Assembly (NCBI GenBank): GCA_052146815.1
Contig: JBKQMG010000281.1
Coordinates: 17,516 to 81,515, forward strand
Direction of reading: 5' to 3'
Length of the DNA: 64,000 nt
Source: DATJZH01 sp052146815
Lineage (GTDB): Bacteria; Actinomycetota; Actinomycetes; Streptosporangiales; Streptosporangiaceae
The translations under genes were made by a program, and so were the position numbers. This document shows, piece after piece, positions 34,289-42,710 of the stretch. The first letter of the stretch is position 1, and each line of letters opens with the position of its first letter. The notes below the pieces were generated by a model. It did not search any database and was not told the origin of the DNA. It saw only the letters and a program-made list of their open reading frames with translations.

Positions 34289-35622
34289 CCATGCCCCCGC
34301 CTGGGGTCCCCCCCACAGGAACCCAGCCGTCTCGCGGGCCGCGGCACAGCCGCGAGCCAGAGCCCACCCGTCTAGTGACCCGGATCGTTCCGACCGGTGA
34401 TCTGCCTGCGGGCGTCGGTGCACTCGCATCGGCTGATGGCACCACCGTCTACGTCAGCACCTCGCTCAGTAAATCGGCGCGCCGCGCCGCGCTGCGCGAG
34501 GTCATGCGTGCTACGCACCGGTTCCCCGGACTGGTGCTCATCCCGGCTCTGGTCAGCGCCCGCATCCGCCGGTTCCTCGAGTCCGTGAGCGAGTCGGCGT
34601 CGACCTTGCTGGAGCATGCGGTGAACCTGGCTTCGGCCAGCCCGATGGTTACTACTGCCGTCAGCGCCGTAGCGGTCGCAGTCATCGCCGGCGGTACCGC
34701 CGGGGTCGTCGTCGCTACTTCGCCGCCGGGGGGCGCCGGGGCGGCGGCCGCGGGCAAGAAGGAGCCGTGGCCGGTTCCCACCACGGCGCCAAAGAGACGC
34801 GTCATCATCAAGCTTCCTGCTTACCCTGACTCCTACCTGGGTGCCTACGCGCCGGGGGTGCCCAATAGCTACGGATCGATCGATTCGTTCGGCCAGGCCA
34901 CTGGCGTCCAGCCGAATCTTGCGCTCTACTACAGCGGCTGGGGCGAGCCGTTCAATGCGTCTTTCGGCGTAGCGGCGGCCGACAATGGCGCGACGCCGCT
35001 CATTCAGATCGATCCCAGAAATATCAGCCTCTGGGCCATTGCCGCCGGCAAGTATGACCATTTCCTGGACTTGTATGCTGATGCCGTGGCTGAATACGGC
35101 CTGCGGACCGGACAGGCCGTTGTCATCGGTTTCGGTCACGAGATGAACGCAGGCTGGTACCCGTGGGGGGCCGGCAGTCAGCCGCCGGGGAACTTCGTCG
35201 CGGCATGGAGGCACATCGTAGATGTCTTCCATTCCCAGAACGCCTATAACGTGACCTGGCTGTGGACGATCAATCAGGTTAACGCGACCTCTATCGCGTC
35301 ATACTGGCCAGGCCCCGGTTATGTCACCTGGGTAGGAATCGACGCCTACTTCCGGCAGTCAACCGACGTGTTCAGCGGCGTATTCGGCTCTAGCCTCGCC
35401 GCGGTCCGGCAGCTCACCGCCGACCCCATTTTGCTCTCGGAGACGGCTGCGCCCGTCGGATCCATGCAGGCAAGCCAGATCGGCAGCCTGTTTAAGGGAA
35501 TTTTTGACCGACAAATCCTCGGTTTCGTCTGGTTCGACGCCGACCAAAGGGAGAACTGGCAGCTTCTGCCCGATACGCCTGCTGCGGCGGCGTTCCGTAA
35601 GGCAGCCAGGGGCTACCAGTAA
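34285..35622 (+). CDS. membrane-anchored GH26-like beta-mannanase-type hydrolase
   Basis: A 445-residue protein with a cytoplasmic N-terminus of about 110 residues, one transmembrane helix (about 125-147; TTAVSAVAVAVIAGGTAGVV) and an outer GH26-like TIM-barrel (about 175-440). The acid/base is Glu286 in GFGHEMNAGWYPWG and the nucleophile Glu386 in ILLSETAAP, 100 residues apart as in the family. GH26 enzymes are mostly beta-1,4-mannanases, with some beta-1,3- or mixed-linkage glucanases. GTG 34285 is seven bases after GGGAGGA and is chosen over ATG 34291. Pairing with the synthase recalls the BcsA-BcsZ synthase/endoglucanase pairing and hints that the polymer is a mannan-like beta-glycan. Confidence 0.85.
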   Translation: MTMPPPGVPPTGTQPSRGPRHSREPEPTRLVTRIVPTGDLPAGVGALASADGTTVYVSTSLSKSARRAALREVMRATHRFPGLVLIPALVSARIRRFLESVSESASTLLEHAVNLASASPMVTTAVSAVAVAVIAGGTAGVVVATSPPGGAGAAAAGKKEPWPVPTTAPKRRVIIKLPAYPDSYLGAYAPGVPNSYGSIDSFGQATGVQPNLALYYSGWGEPFNASFGVAAADNGATPLIQIDPRNISLWAIAAGKYDHFLDLYADAVAEYGLRTGQAVVIGFGHEMNAGWYPWGAGSQPPGNFVAAWRHIVDVFHSQNAYNVTWLWTINQVNATSIASYWPGPGYVTWVGIDAYFRQSTDVFSGVFGSSLAAVRQLTADPILLSETAAPVGSMQASQIGSLFKGIFDRQILGFVWFDADQRENWQLLPDTPAAAAFRKAARGYQ

Positions 35623-35781
35623 TCCCGTGCCTGCAGGCTGGCCCCGGTCTCAGCAGGCTGTGCCAGCCGCACCTGGCTGTCCAAAGGCGAGACAGGCGGG
35701 CGGCCGGAGCCAGGTTACCGTGGGCGCACGCCTGCTGGGGTGCTCGCCGGGCAGGCGGCCCGATCCGAGGAGGAGTTCGAG

Positions 35782-36686
35782 ATGACCCGACGTGACATCG
35801 AATTCAGTGCCGAGGGCGTCACCCTGCGCGGCTGGTTCTGCCCGGCTGAAGGCGCGGCGGTTGCCGATCCGGCGGTAGTCATGGCGCACGGCTTCTCGGC
35901 GGGCGGTCAAGGAGATGTACCTGGACAAGTTCGCCGAGGTCTTCAGCGCGGCCGGGCTGAACGCGCTGGTCTTCGACAATCGCAATTTCGGCGCCAGCGA
36001 CGGCGAGCCCCGGCAGGAGATCGACCCGTGGGCGCAGGTGCGTGACTACCGGCACGCCATCACCTACGCCATTACCCTGCCGGAGGTCGACGCCGGGCGG
36101 ATCGGCATCGGGGGGAGCAGTTACTCCGGCGGCCACGTCCTGGTGGTGGCGGCGATCGACCGGCGGGTGAAGGCCGTGGTGAGCCAGGTCCCCCTGGTCA
36201 GCGGGCACGATAACCTGCGCGCTCTGGTCCGCGCTGATTTCATCGCCGGGTTCCGGGAGATGTTCGACGCCGACCGGGTCGCCCGATTCGAGGGGAAGGC
36301 GCCCGCGATGGTGCCGGTCGTTGCCGAAGACCCGCTGGGCGCATCGGCGCTGCCGACGGCTGACTCCTGGCAGTGGTTCACCGAGACCGGCAATACCCGC
36401 GCGCCGTCCTGGCGCAACGAGGTGACGCTGCGCAGCGTCGAGATGTTCAACTGAGTACGAGCCGATCACCTACCTGCCGTATATCAGCCCTGTTCCGCTC
36501 CTGCTGCTGGTGGCGGCCGGAGATCATCTGGTGCCGTCTGAGCTGGCGATCGCCGCTTATGGCCGGGCGCACGAGCCCAAGAAGCTGGTGATCATGCCGG
36601 GCGGCCATTTCGATGCCCACGTCAAGGGCCTCGACGAGGCCAGCATCCCGGCGCGTGCCTGGCTCGCGCGGCATCTGGCCCCGTGA
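35782..36686 (+). pseudogene. alpha/beta hydrolase (dienelactone-hydrolase-like) with two frameshifts
   Basis: Three frames in sequence rebuild one hydrolase of about 300 residues. Frame A from ATG 35782 gives DIEFSAEGVTLRGWFCPAEG to VVMAHGFSA. A GGCG duplication near 35898-35905 shifts into KEMYLDKFAEVFSAAGLNAL to GGSSYSGGHVLVVAAIDRRV, in parts, which has the nucleophile elbow GSSYSGG, and ends at a TGA at 36452. Removing the T at 36452 joins it to YEPITYLPYISPVPLLLLVA to MPGGHFDAH with the acid and His, ending TGA 36686. Both lesions are tiny, so decay is recent or the assembly is in error here. Confidence 0.75.
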
Positions 36687-36737
36687 CCTGGAGGCAGCCG
36701 GGCTGACCGCAGGACAGGCGAACCTGTCTCCGGCCCG

Positions 36738-38324
36738 TCAGGGAGCGGTCGCGGCGGCGGCCAGCTGACCTTGCTCGGGCCCTTCGTTCAGGGCATCGAG
36801 GAAGGCCGCCGCCCAGTGGGCCACGTCATGCTCGCGGACCCGCCGGCGCATCGAGCGCATCCGGCGCCTCGCCTCACGCGGTGGGACGGTCGCCGCGCGG
36901 ACGATGGCGTCCTTCATTCCCTCGATGTCGTGCGGGTTGACGATGAAGGCGCTGCCGAGCTCGTCGGCTGCGCCGGTGAACTCGCTGAGCACCAGCGCGC
37001 CGGTCTCGTCGTGGCGGCAGGCGACGTACTCCTTGGCGACCAGGTTCATGCCGTCGCGCAGCGAGGTCACCAGCATCACGTCAGCGGCGAGGAACAGCGC
37101 GGCCATTTCCTCGCGCGGGTAGGACTGGTGCAGGTAGTGCACCGGCGGGTTGCCCAGCTCCCCGTGCTCCCCGTTGATGCGGCCGACCGCGACCTCGACC
37201 TCATCGCGCAGCACGCGGTAGTGCTCGACGCGCTCCCGGCTCGGGCTTGCCACCAGCACGAATACCGACTCAGATCCGAGCCGGCCTTCGTTGAGCAGCT
37301 CCCCGTAGGCCTTGAGGCGATGCCGGATGCCCTTGGTGTAGTCGAGGCGGTCGACGCCCAGCAGGACGATCTCGGGGTTGCCCAGCGCCTCGCGGATCTC
37401 GCGTGAGCGCGCCTGGACATCCTCTCGCTTGGCGATCTCGCCGAAGGCCGCCGAGTCAATCGAGATGGGGAAGGCCGCGGCCCGGACCAGCCGTCCGCCC
37501 GGGACTCCCGGGCGGCTCTGGGAGGGGGTCTGGCGGCCGACGGCATTCGCGCTGTCACCCGGCGCGGAATCCGGGACCCGGACCAGCGATCCCCGGGTCG
37601 CGAGGCCCGCGGCCCGGCGGCAGGCCCGCAGAAAATTCGTCGTGTCGCTCTGGCGCTGGAAGCCGATCAGGTCTGCGCCCAGCAGGCCCTCGATGATCTG
37701 CCGGCGCCACGGCAGCTGGGCAAAGATCTCGTAACCCGGAAACGGAATATGCGCGAAGTAGCCGATCCGCACATCGCTGCGCTGCTCGCGCAGCATGCCG
37801 GGCACCAGCTGGAGCTGGTAGTCGTGCACCCACACGGTCGCTCCGTAGGCGGCCTGCTCGGCGGCGGCCTGCGCGAAACGCCGGTTGACCTCCACGTACG
37901 CCTGCCACCATGGTCGCCGGAACTCAGGCGGGGCGATCACGTCGTGGTAGAGCGGCCACAGCGTGGCGTTGCAGAAGCCCTCGTAATAGTCCCGGACTTC
38001 CGCGGCCGACAGGCCCACGCAGACCAGGTGCATGCCGCCGGTATCAAACGGCGTCGGCGGCTCTCCCGCCGATCCCTGCCAGCCGATCCATGCTCCGTCG
38101 GCCTGGCGCATGACCGGCTCGAGCGCGGTAACCAGGCCGCCCGGGCTGGGCCGCCACTCCGGCTCGCCATTGTCCCCGTCGACCCGGTCGACGGGGAGCC
38201 GGCTGGCGACCACGACGAAGCTGTAATCACCGAACTTCTGCTGCTGATCATCGTCCTGGGAAGCGGGCATGCTCATCGCTCCGTCAGACACCTCGTCGGC
38301 GTCCGCCGCGGCAGCATTCGTCAT
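36738..38324 (-). CDS. otsA: alpha,alpha-trehalose-phosphate synthase (UDP-forming)
   Basis: OtsA, about 528 residues, GT20 family. It makes trehalose 6-phosphate from UDP-glucose and glucose 6-phosphate. Signatures are VASRLPVDR at the N-terminus, the segment VWVHDYQLQLVPGMLRE, IGYFAHIPFPGYEIF, GVDRLDYTKGIRHRLKA and the nucleotide-sugar site SLRDGMNLVAKEYVACR. A loop around residues 255-285 (QTPSQSRPGVPGG) is longer than usual. Start codons at 38333 (GTG), 38327 (GTG) and 38324 (ATG) are all in frame behind GAAGAG; ATG is reported. The phosphatase OtsB is not adjacent. Trehalose serves as stress protectant and reserve. Confidence 0.93.
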   Translation of the reverse strand: MTNAAAADADEVSDGAMSMPASQDDDQQQKFGDYSFVVVASRLPVDRVDGDNGEPEWRPSPGGLVTALEPVMRQADGAWIGWQGSAGEPPTPFDTGGMHLVCVGLSAAEVRDYYEGFCNATLWPLYHDVIAPPEFRRPWWQAYVEVNRRFAQAAAEQAAYGATVWVHDYQLQLVPGMLREQRSDVRIGYFAHIPFPGYEIFAQLPWRRQIIEGLLGADLIGFQRQSDTTNFLRACRRAAGLATRGSLVRVPDSAPGDSANAVGRQTPSQSRPGVPGGRLVRAAAFPISIDSAAFGEIAKREDVQARSREIREALGNPEIVLLGVDRLDYTKGIRHRLKAYGELLNEGRLGSESVFVLVASPSRERVEHYRVLRDEVEVAVGRINGEHGELGNPPVHYLHQSYPREEMAALFLAADVMLVTSLRDGMNLVAKEYVACRHDETGALVLSEFTGAADELGSAFIVNPHDIEGMKDAIVRAATVPPREARRRMRSMRRRVREHDVAHWAAAFLDALNEGPEQGQLAAAATAP

Positions 38325-38391
38325 CACAGGCACTCTTCAACCCTATCCGGTGGTCTGCTGAGCAGTGGAGAGGCCATTCGCCGTCGCCCGA

Positions 38392-39735
38392 TCAGCTTGC
38401 TGAGCAGGTCTGCACAGCGCGGGCAAAGGCGTCCCCGCGGTCCCGGTAGTTGCGGAAATGCCCGAAGCTCGGCGCGGCGGGGGAGAGCAGGACGACGCCA
38501 TCGGGGCGCGCCCACCGGAACGCTCGCCGGACCGCGTCCGGCAGTTCCGCGCACGCGACGACCGGGATGCTGCCGCTGCCGGCTGCCCCGATGGCCGCCG
38601 CGATCCGGGTGCCGCTGTCGGGCAGCGTCGCCACCATGGTCGGGGCAGTGCGCTGGGCCAGGCCGGCCGCCAGCGGGGCGTAGTCGATGCCGCGGTCATG
38701 GCCGCCCGCGATCAGCGCGACCCGGCGCCCAGGGAAGGCGTCCAGGGCCGCGAGGGTCGGCAGCACGTTGGTAGACAGGCTGTCGTCGACGAATGTCACC
38801 CCGTCCACGCAGCCGATGACCTGAAGCCGGCTGCCGAGGTGCTCGAAGCCGGCGGCCGCCTCGCGCACCGCCGCGTCGTCGGCCGCCGCAGGAATCCCGA
38901 GCGCGGTCAGGCAGGCCCGCGAGATCAGCGCGTTGCGCCGGTTGTGGCTGCCGACCAGGCCAAGCGGCTCCATCCAGTCGGCGCCGGCGTTGTCGCCGGC
39001 CCGGACCCACTCGACCCGCGGCCCGAGCAGTGCCTGCCTGTCGCGCAGCAGGTCGCTGTCGCCGTTGGCGATGGTCAGCTCCGCGCCCGGCTGCGAGCAA
39101 GCCGACAGCTTGTCCCGGTAGTAGGCGTCCACGCCGTGATGCCAGTCGAGATGGTCGGGGTGCAGGGCGGTCACCGCTACGACCAGCGGGGAGCAGGCCA
39201 GATCGGTGGCCTGGTAGCTGGACGTCTCGATGATCCAGTAGTCGTAGCCGGCGCTCTCCTGGTCCGGGTCGTAGGGCGGCTGGCCGAGGTTGCCGCCGGC
39301 CAGGCACCGGTAACCCAGCCGGTTCAGCAGATGGCCGGCGATCGCGGTGGTGCTGCTCTTGCCCTTGGTCCCGGTGATGCAGACGACACGGTCGCGGGGA
39401 GCTTCCTGCAGCCAGAGGCCGAGGCCGCCCGCGACGGGAACGCCGCGTTGCTCCAGGTGCCGGACGTCGGGCCGGTACCGGCTGATGCCGGGGGTCTTGA
39501 TCACGACGTCACAGGCGGCGAGTGCCGCCAGGCCGCCGTCCCCGGTCGCCAGGACCGGCCGCCCGTCGTGGCCGCTGGCCGGCGGGCGGTCGTCGACCAG
39601 CACGGGCTCGACGCCCATCGAGGCGAGCTTGCGCACACTGGCCGCGCCCTCGACGCCAAGGCCCCACACGCCGGCACGCGCACCCCGCAGATCAGACCAG
39701 GAGATCTTCGGCCGCATACGCATCCGGTCTGACAT
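38392..39735 (-). CDS. murD2: Mur ligase of MurD type, probably UDP-MurNAc-L-Ala--L-Glu ligase (MurD2)
   Basis: A 447-residue Mur ligase with the N-terminal Rossmann domain (GVWGLGVEGAASVRKLASMG), the ATP-binding loop ITGTKGKSSTTAIAGHLL, the central domain (SSYQATDLACSPLVVAVTAL to HPDHLDWHHGVDAYYRDKL, in parts) and a C-terminal domain with FVDDSLSTNVLPTLAAL and IAGGHDRG. The gene stands alone outside a division/cell-wall cluster, beside otsA. A MurL-type epimerase on the same strand lies 5 kb upstream. MurD2 enzymes add L-Glu rather than D-Glu and work with MurL. That assignment is inferred from context, while membership in the MurD family is seen directly. The canonical D-Glu-adding MurD is the alternative. 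Confidence 0.8.
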   Translation of the reverse strand: MSDRMRMRPKISWSDLRGARAGVWGLGVEGAASVRKLASMGVEPVLVDDRPPASGHDGRPVLATGDGGLAALAACDVVIKTPGISRYRPDVRHLEQRGVPVAGGLGLWLQEAPRDRVVCITGTKGKSSTTAIAGHLLNRLGYRCLAGGNLGQPPYDPDQESAGYDYWIIETSSYQATDLACSPLVVAVTALHPDHLDWHHGVDAYYRDKLSACSQPGAELTIANGDSDLLRDRQALLGPRVEWVRAGDNAGADWMEPLGLVGSHNRRNALISRACLTALGIPAAADDAAVREAAAGFEHLGSRLQVIGCVDGVTFVDDSLSTNVLPTLAALDAFPGRRVALIAGGHDRGIDYAPLAAGLAQRTAPTMVATLPDSGTRIAAAIGAAGSGSIPVVACAELPDAVRRAFRWARPDGVVLLSPAAPSFGHFRNYRDRGDAFARAVQTCSAS

Positions 39736-40181
39736 GGGCATGCGCACCAGTGTGCATGAGTGCGCCGCGTGCCAGGCCACGGGCCGCGCCGAGGGCTGCG
39801 CGCACCACCCGCACTAGCGCGCATCTGGCTCCGATGGCTCCCGATATGGCTCCCCGGTGACACTGCAGCGAGGGGGAGAAGTGATCAGGGCCGTCGCCCG
39901 CCACCCCGGCGGCTCAATGCGCCACGAGCGCACCACGACTGCGCACTGCGCCACCCGCGCCACGGACCAGTGCGGTCACCCGAGCCAGCTTTACTACCAT
40001 CCCGGCAGAGAGGCCGCACGTGGCGCACAGTTGTACCGTGCCTCTCCACAGGTGGGCGCAGCAACAAGGAGCGTGGCCGCGGAACGTCCCGGATGTCGGT
40101 GACGTATGTCTCTGGCACCGAGATCAGGGCTGGTCGGACTCTGAAAGAAAGCCTTCACCCGGGAGAGGGGAGGCGATCAAG
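39736..40181. other. 446-bp region upstream of murD2, no gene recognised
   Basis: This is the left edge of the mobile island. It contains several short ORFs on both strands that lack family resemblance. The last part holds the ribosome site of the 30-codon ORF at 40182. Confidence 0.4.
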
Positions 40182-40274
40182 ATGCATACCCATCGTCATC
40201 CGCACAGGCCGCACGACGCAACAGCTCGCCTGCGGAAGTGGCTGCACTACAACTTCTGCTCGCCGTACGCCTAG
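40182..40274 (+). CDS. 30-residue His-rich small ORF with ribosome site and terminator
   Basis: The ORF starts ATG behind GGGGAGG at eight bases and encodes a peptide whose first 12 residues contain five His (MHTHRHPHRPHD), followed by a basic segment and the aromatic tail LHYNFCSPYA. A GC-rich hairpin begins ten bases after the stop, making a compact transcription unit. The peptide matches no family known to me. It could be a metal-binding peptide, a leader peptide of an attenuator or a RiPP-type precursor, but no modification enzyme is nearby. Translation is inferred from the ribosome site. Confidence 0.45.
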   Translation: MHTHRHPHRPHDATARLRKWLHYNFCSPYA

Positions 40275-40283
40275 AGAAGCGAT

Positions 40284-40314
40284 AGCCCCGGTCGCCAGGC
40301 AAGGCGCCGGGGCT
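40284..40314 (+). terminator. hairpin after the 30-codon ORF
   Basis: AGCCCCGG-t-CGCC pairs with GGCG-CCGGGGCT (12 bp, one bulged T) around the loop AGGCAA, followed by TCCTCTT. It is the most terminator-like structure seen in the region. Confidence 0.7.
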
Positions 40315-40402
40315 TCCTCTTGGCCAAGTCGCCTCCTGGCAACCCTCTGGCTGTTCGCCTCGTAGATCCAAAGCACCCGCAGCCTCGTGCACCGAAAGCG
40401 CC

Positions 40403-40624
40403 GTGCCGACCACCATCACCGCCGACCCTAGCGACATCGAGCCCGGGGCCGCGGAGGCCGCCGAGATCATGTTCACCGCGGAGACAGCGCCGTGGGATCC
40501 GTCGGTCCGCTGCCTCCGCTTGCGCATTGAAGTCAGCCATCGCAGCCGGGGGTACATCATCACGAGCTGCGGAAGCGATCTGCGCGCCAGCGCGGCGGTG
40601 GCCGCTGAGGCCGCCGCGGCCTGA
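40403..40624 (+). CDS. small hypothetical protein
   Basis: A 73-residue ORF with a GTG start. Third codon positions are nearly 90 percent G or C, which supports coding. The sequence (PTTITADPSDIEPGAAEAAE at the start, then WDPSVRCLRLRIEVSHRSRG) matches no family I recognise. The opposite strand also has open frames, but with less natural composition. It lies within the mobile island. Confidence 0.35.
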   Translation: MPTTITADPSDIEPGAAEAAEIMFTAETAPWDPSVRCLRLRIEVSHRSRGYIITSCGSDLRASAAVAAEAAAA

Positions 40625-40928
40625 ACCTGGGCAACAGGTCAGCCGCCCGTTCCCGCGGCTCCCGGAACTGTACCGTTCGAGGTCCGACTGATCTTGAACG
40701 GGAATTCGGGGGATCATGAATCTCAAGCTGCAGTTAGGGCGGTCGCTGTCGTAGCGCTGGCCTCGGTCGCTACAGCCGGGGCCACGCACAGCTCATCGAG
40801 CGCTCGCATGCCGGCTCAGGTCGGCACGCGAACCTCGTGTCGAGGACCAACCGCATGCTGGGCCCGGTCATCGACGCATCGCCGCTGACGCTTTACAGCC
40901 CATGATCACGGCCTGAGAGGAGCCCTCG

Positions 40929-41075
40929 TCATCGGGATCCCCGGAGACCGGGCGCCGGGCGGCCTGCAGTCCTGGCGAGTTCGCGCCAGGACTGCTCGTC
41001 GTGGATGACGCAGGGCTGGTAGGTGGGCTTGCCGTCGCGCCAGAACACGCAGTCTGGGCACGCCGGCCCGCGGTT
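40929..41075 (-). pseudogene. 3' fragment of a hypothetical gene cut by the IS30 relic
   Basis: The minus strand encodes CPDCVFWRDGKPTYQPCVIH followed by DEQSWRELARTAG and a stop at 40929. It looks like a genuine protein end with a CxxC pair. Upstream of about 41080 the same frame is only the antisense of the IS30 transposase, so the 5' part of the gene has been replaced. Family unknown. Confidence 0.4.
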
Positions 41076-41086
41076 GCGGCGCTGCG

Positions 41087-41367
41087 AGAGGCGGTGGAGC
41101 CCGGAACAGATCAGCCACGCGCTGTGCTGCGAGTTCCCCGGCAATCCCGGGCGGCACGCCGTGCACGAGACCGTCTACCGGGCGGTCTACCGCACGGAGC
41201 TGGGCGGGCTGCGCCGGGACCTGCCCGGGGTGCTGCGGACTGGCCGGCGCCGCCGCAAGCCGCGCCACCGCCCGGATCCCCGGCGGCCCGGGTCGCTGGC
41301 CGGCATGACGATGATCGATCAGCGTCCGGCCGAGGTCACCGAACGGAGGGTCCCGGGACGCTGGGAA
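41087..41367 (+). pseudogene. IS30-family transposase relic, left part
   Basis: The frame reads RRWSPEQISHALCCEFPGN, VHETVYRAVYRTELGGLRRD, then RPAEVTERRVPGRWE, the middle of an IS30 transposase. It lacks the N-terminal HTH half. The reading stops at codon GAA (41365-41367), exactly where the IS110 element begins, and resumes at 42799 with GGC GAC CTG, giving the conserved VPGxWEGDL. Confidence 0.85.
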
Positions 41368-41381
41368 TCTCAATGGTGTTG

Positions 41382-42590
41382 TCAAGCGGCTTGAGCAAGG
41401 TCCGGCGGGCTTGCGGTCCAGGTTCGGTTGTCGCGAAGGAGCGCCCGCAGGACATCGATCCGGCGGCGTGCTAGCGCGATGACGGCCTGGTTGTGGGTGC
41501 GGCCGTGCTCTCGTTTCCTGAGGTAGTAGTCGCGGCTGGGTCCTGCGCGCATCATGCTGGTCTGCGCCGACAGGTAGAAGACGTGCCGCAGCGGGCGGCT
41601 GTAACGGCGGGGCTTGTGCAGGTTCCCGGTGCGCCGGCCGGAGTCGCTGGGGACCGGGACGAGGCCGGCCGCGGCGGCGAGGTGGCCGGCGCTGGGGAAT
41701 GCTGTCAGGTTCCCCGCGGTGACCAGGAGCGTCGCGCCCAGGATGGGGCCGAATCCGGGCATGGACGTGATGACTGCCGCCTGGGGATGCTCGGCGAACA
41801 TGGCGGCGATCTGCGTGTCGAGCTCGGTGACGCGCTGATCGAGGGCTAGAAGGTTGCGGGCGAGCTCAGAGATGATGCCCGCGGCGATGTCCTGGCCGGG
41901 CAGGCTTATCCGCTGGGACTGCGCCGCGGCGACGGCCCTGGCGGCAACGCCGGCATAGCCTCGCACGCGCCGTTGCCGCAGCCAGCTCGCCAGGCGGGCT
42001 TCCCCGGTATGGCGGAGCCTGCCGGGGCAGGCATAGCCGGTCAGCAGCACCAGGGCACCCTTGCAGGAGGAGTAGTCGAATTCCCTCTCCAGAGCAGGGA
42101 AGACACTGGTCAGAACGTCTCGCAGCCGGTTGATCATCCGGACCCGGTCGGCGATCAGGTCCGCCCGGTGGGCGGTCAGCAGGCCGAGGTTGCGGATCAG
42201 GTCCGTCTCGTGGCCGATGACCGGCAGGTTACGCCGGAGCCTAGCGGTCTCCGCGATCACGTAGGCGTCCTTGGGGTCTGTCTTGCCCTCTCCGGCATAG
42301 GCGCCGCTCATGGCCGCGACGAGTCGTCCGGATGCGTACCGGACCCGCTGACCCGCCTGACTGAGCAGGGCCAGCAGCAGGGCAGACGGCGCCCCGATGA
42401 TGTCGACGGCCCAGGTGATATCTCCCGCAAGCCCGGTCACCGAGCCGATCGCGGCTGCGATCTCGGCTTCATCGCTGGCGACCTTCACCGACAGAAGCTG
42501 CCTGCCGTCCTGGTCGACCACGCATACCCAGTGATGCCTCTTGCCGACATCGATCCCCGCCCAGGCCTTCTCTAGTGCTGGCACCCGCAT
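41382..42590 (-). CDS. IS110-family transposase (bridge-RNA-guided recombinase type)
   Basis: A 402-residue DEDD transposase. The N-terminal RuvC-like domain begins WAGIDVGKRHHWVCVVD with Asp14. Further acidic positions are WAVDIIGAP (Asp in place of the commoner Glu) and GKTDPKDAYVIAE. A helical linker spans about 120-250. The C-terminal Transposase_20 domain has SMPGFGPILGATLLV and AGLVPVPSDSGRRTG, where the conserved Ser is the recombination nucleophile. Length is typical (about 400). The intact frame suggests the element could be active. The ATG at 42590 is the first codon of the conserved sequence. Confidence 0.95.
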   Translation of the reverse strand: MRVPALEKAWAGIDVGKRHHWVCVVDQDGRQLLSVKVASDEAEIAAAIGSVTGLAGDITWAVDIIGAPSALLLALLSQAGQRVRYASGRLVAAMSGAYAGEGKTDPKDAYVIAETARLRRNLPVIGHETDLIRNLGLLTAHRADLIADRVRMINRLRDVLTSVFPALEREFDYSSCKGALVLLTGYACPGRLRHTGEARLASWLRQRRVRGYAGVAARAVAAAQSQRISLPGQDIAAGIISELARNLLALDQRVTELDTQIAAMFAEHPQAAVITSMPGFGPILGATLLVTAGNLTAFPSAGHLAAAAGLVPVPSDSGRRTGNLHKPRRYSRPLRHVFYLSAQTSMMRAGPSRDYYLRKREHGRTHNQAVIALARRRIDVLRALLRDNRTWTASPPDLAQAA

Positions 42591-42645
42591 GCTCCGTTTC
42601 TCCAGATCTGGCGTTCAGGTGAACCCAGGCCCCGCGGGCACCCAG

Positions 42646-42695
42646 CTGACACATCCGTAACCAGCGACCGAGCGCAAATCTCAATTAGCAGTCAG
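42646..42695 (-). ncRNA. donor-binding loop of the bridge RNA
   Basis: The outer stem is CTGAC (42646-42650) with GTCAG (42691-42695). The segment at 42677-42685 (AATCTCAAT) is identical to the left junction 41366-41374. TCCGTAA at 42654-42660 is the reverse complement of the right end, TTACGGA, at 42791-42797. In RNA sense the guides are AUUGAGAUU and UUACGGA. The two ends joined across the core would give the donor of the circular form. Confidence 0.82.
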
Positions 42696-42710
42696 GGCGC
42701 CCCAGAAAGA

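Noticed and set aside
39857..40102. An 81-codon plus-strand ORF upstream of murD2.
   Set aside because: Composition is unnatural and no family or good ribosome site supports it.
40100..40320. A transcription attenuator with the 30-codon ORF as leader peptide.
   Set aside because: No run of one regulatory codon and no alternative antiterminator hairpin was seen, and no biosynthetic gene follows.
41366..42685. The 9-bp direct repeat AATCTCAAT at 41366-41374 and 42677-42685 as the borders of the IS110 element.
   Set aside because: The IS30 frame resumes only at 42799, so the right copy is internal. It fits as a donor guide inside the bridge-RNA leader.
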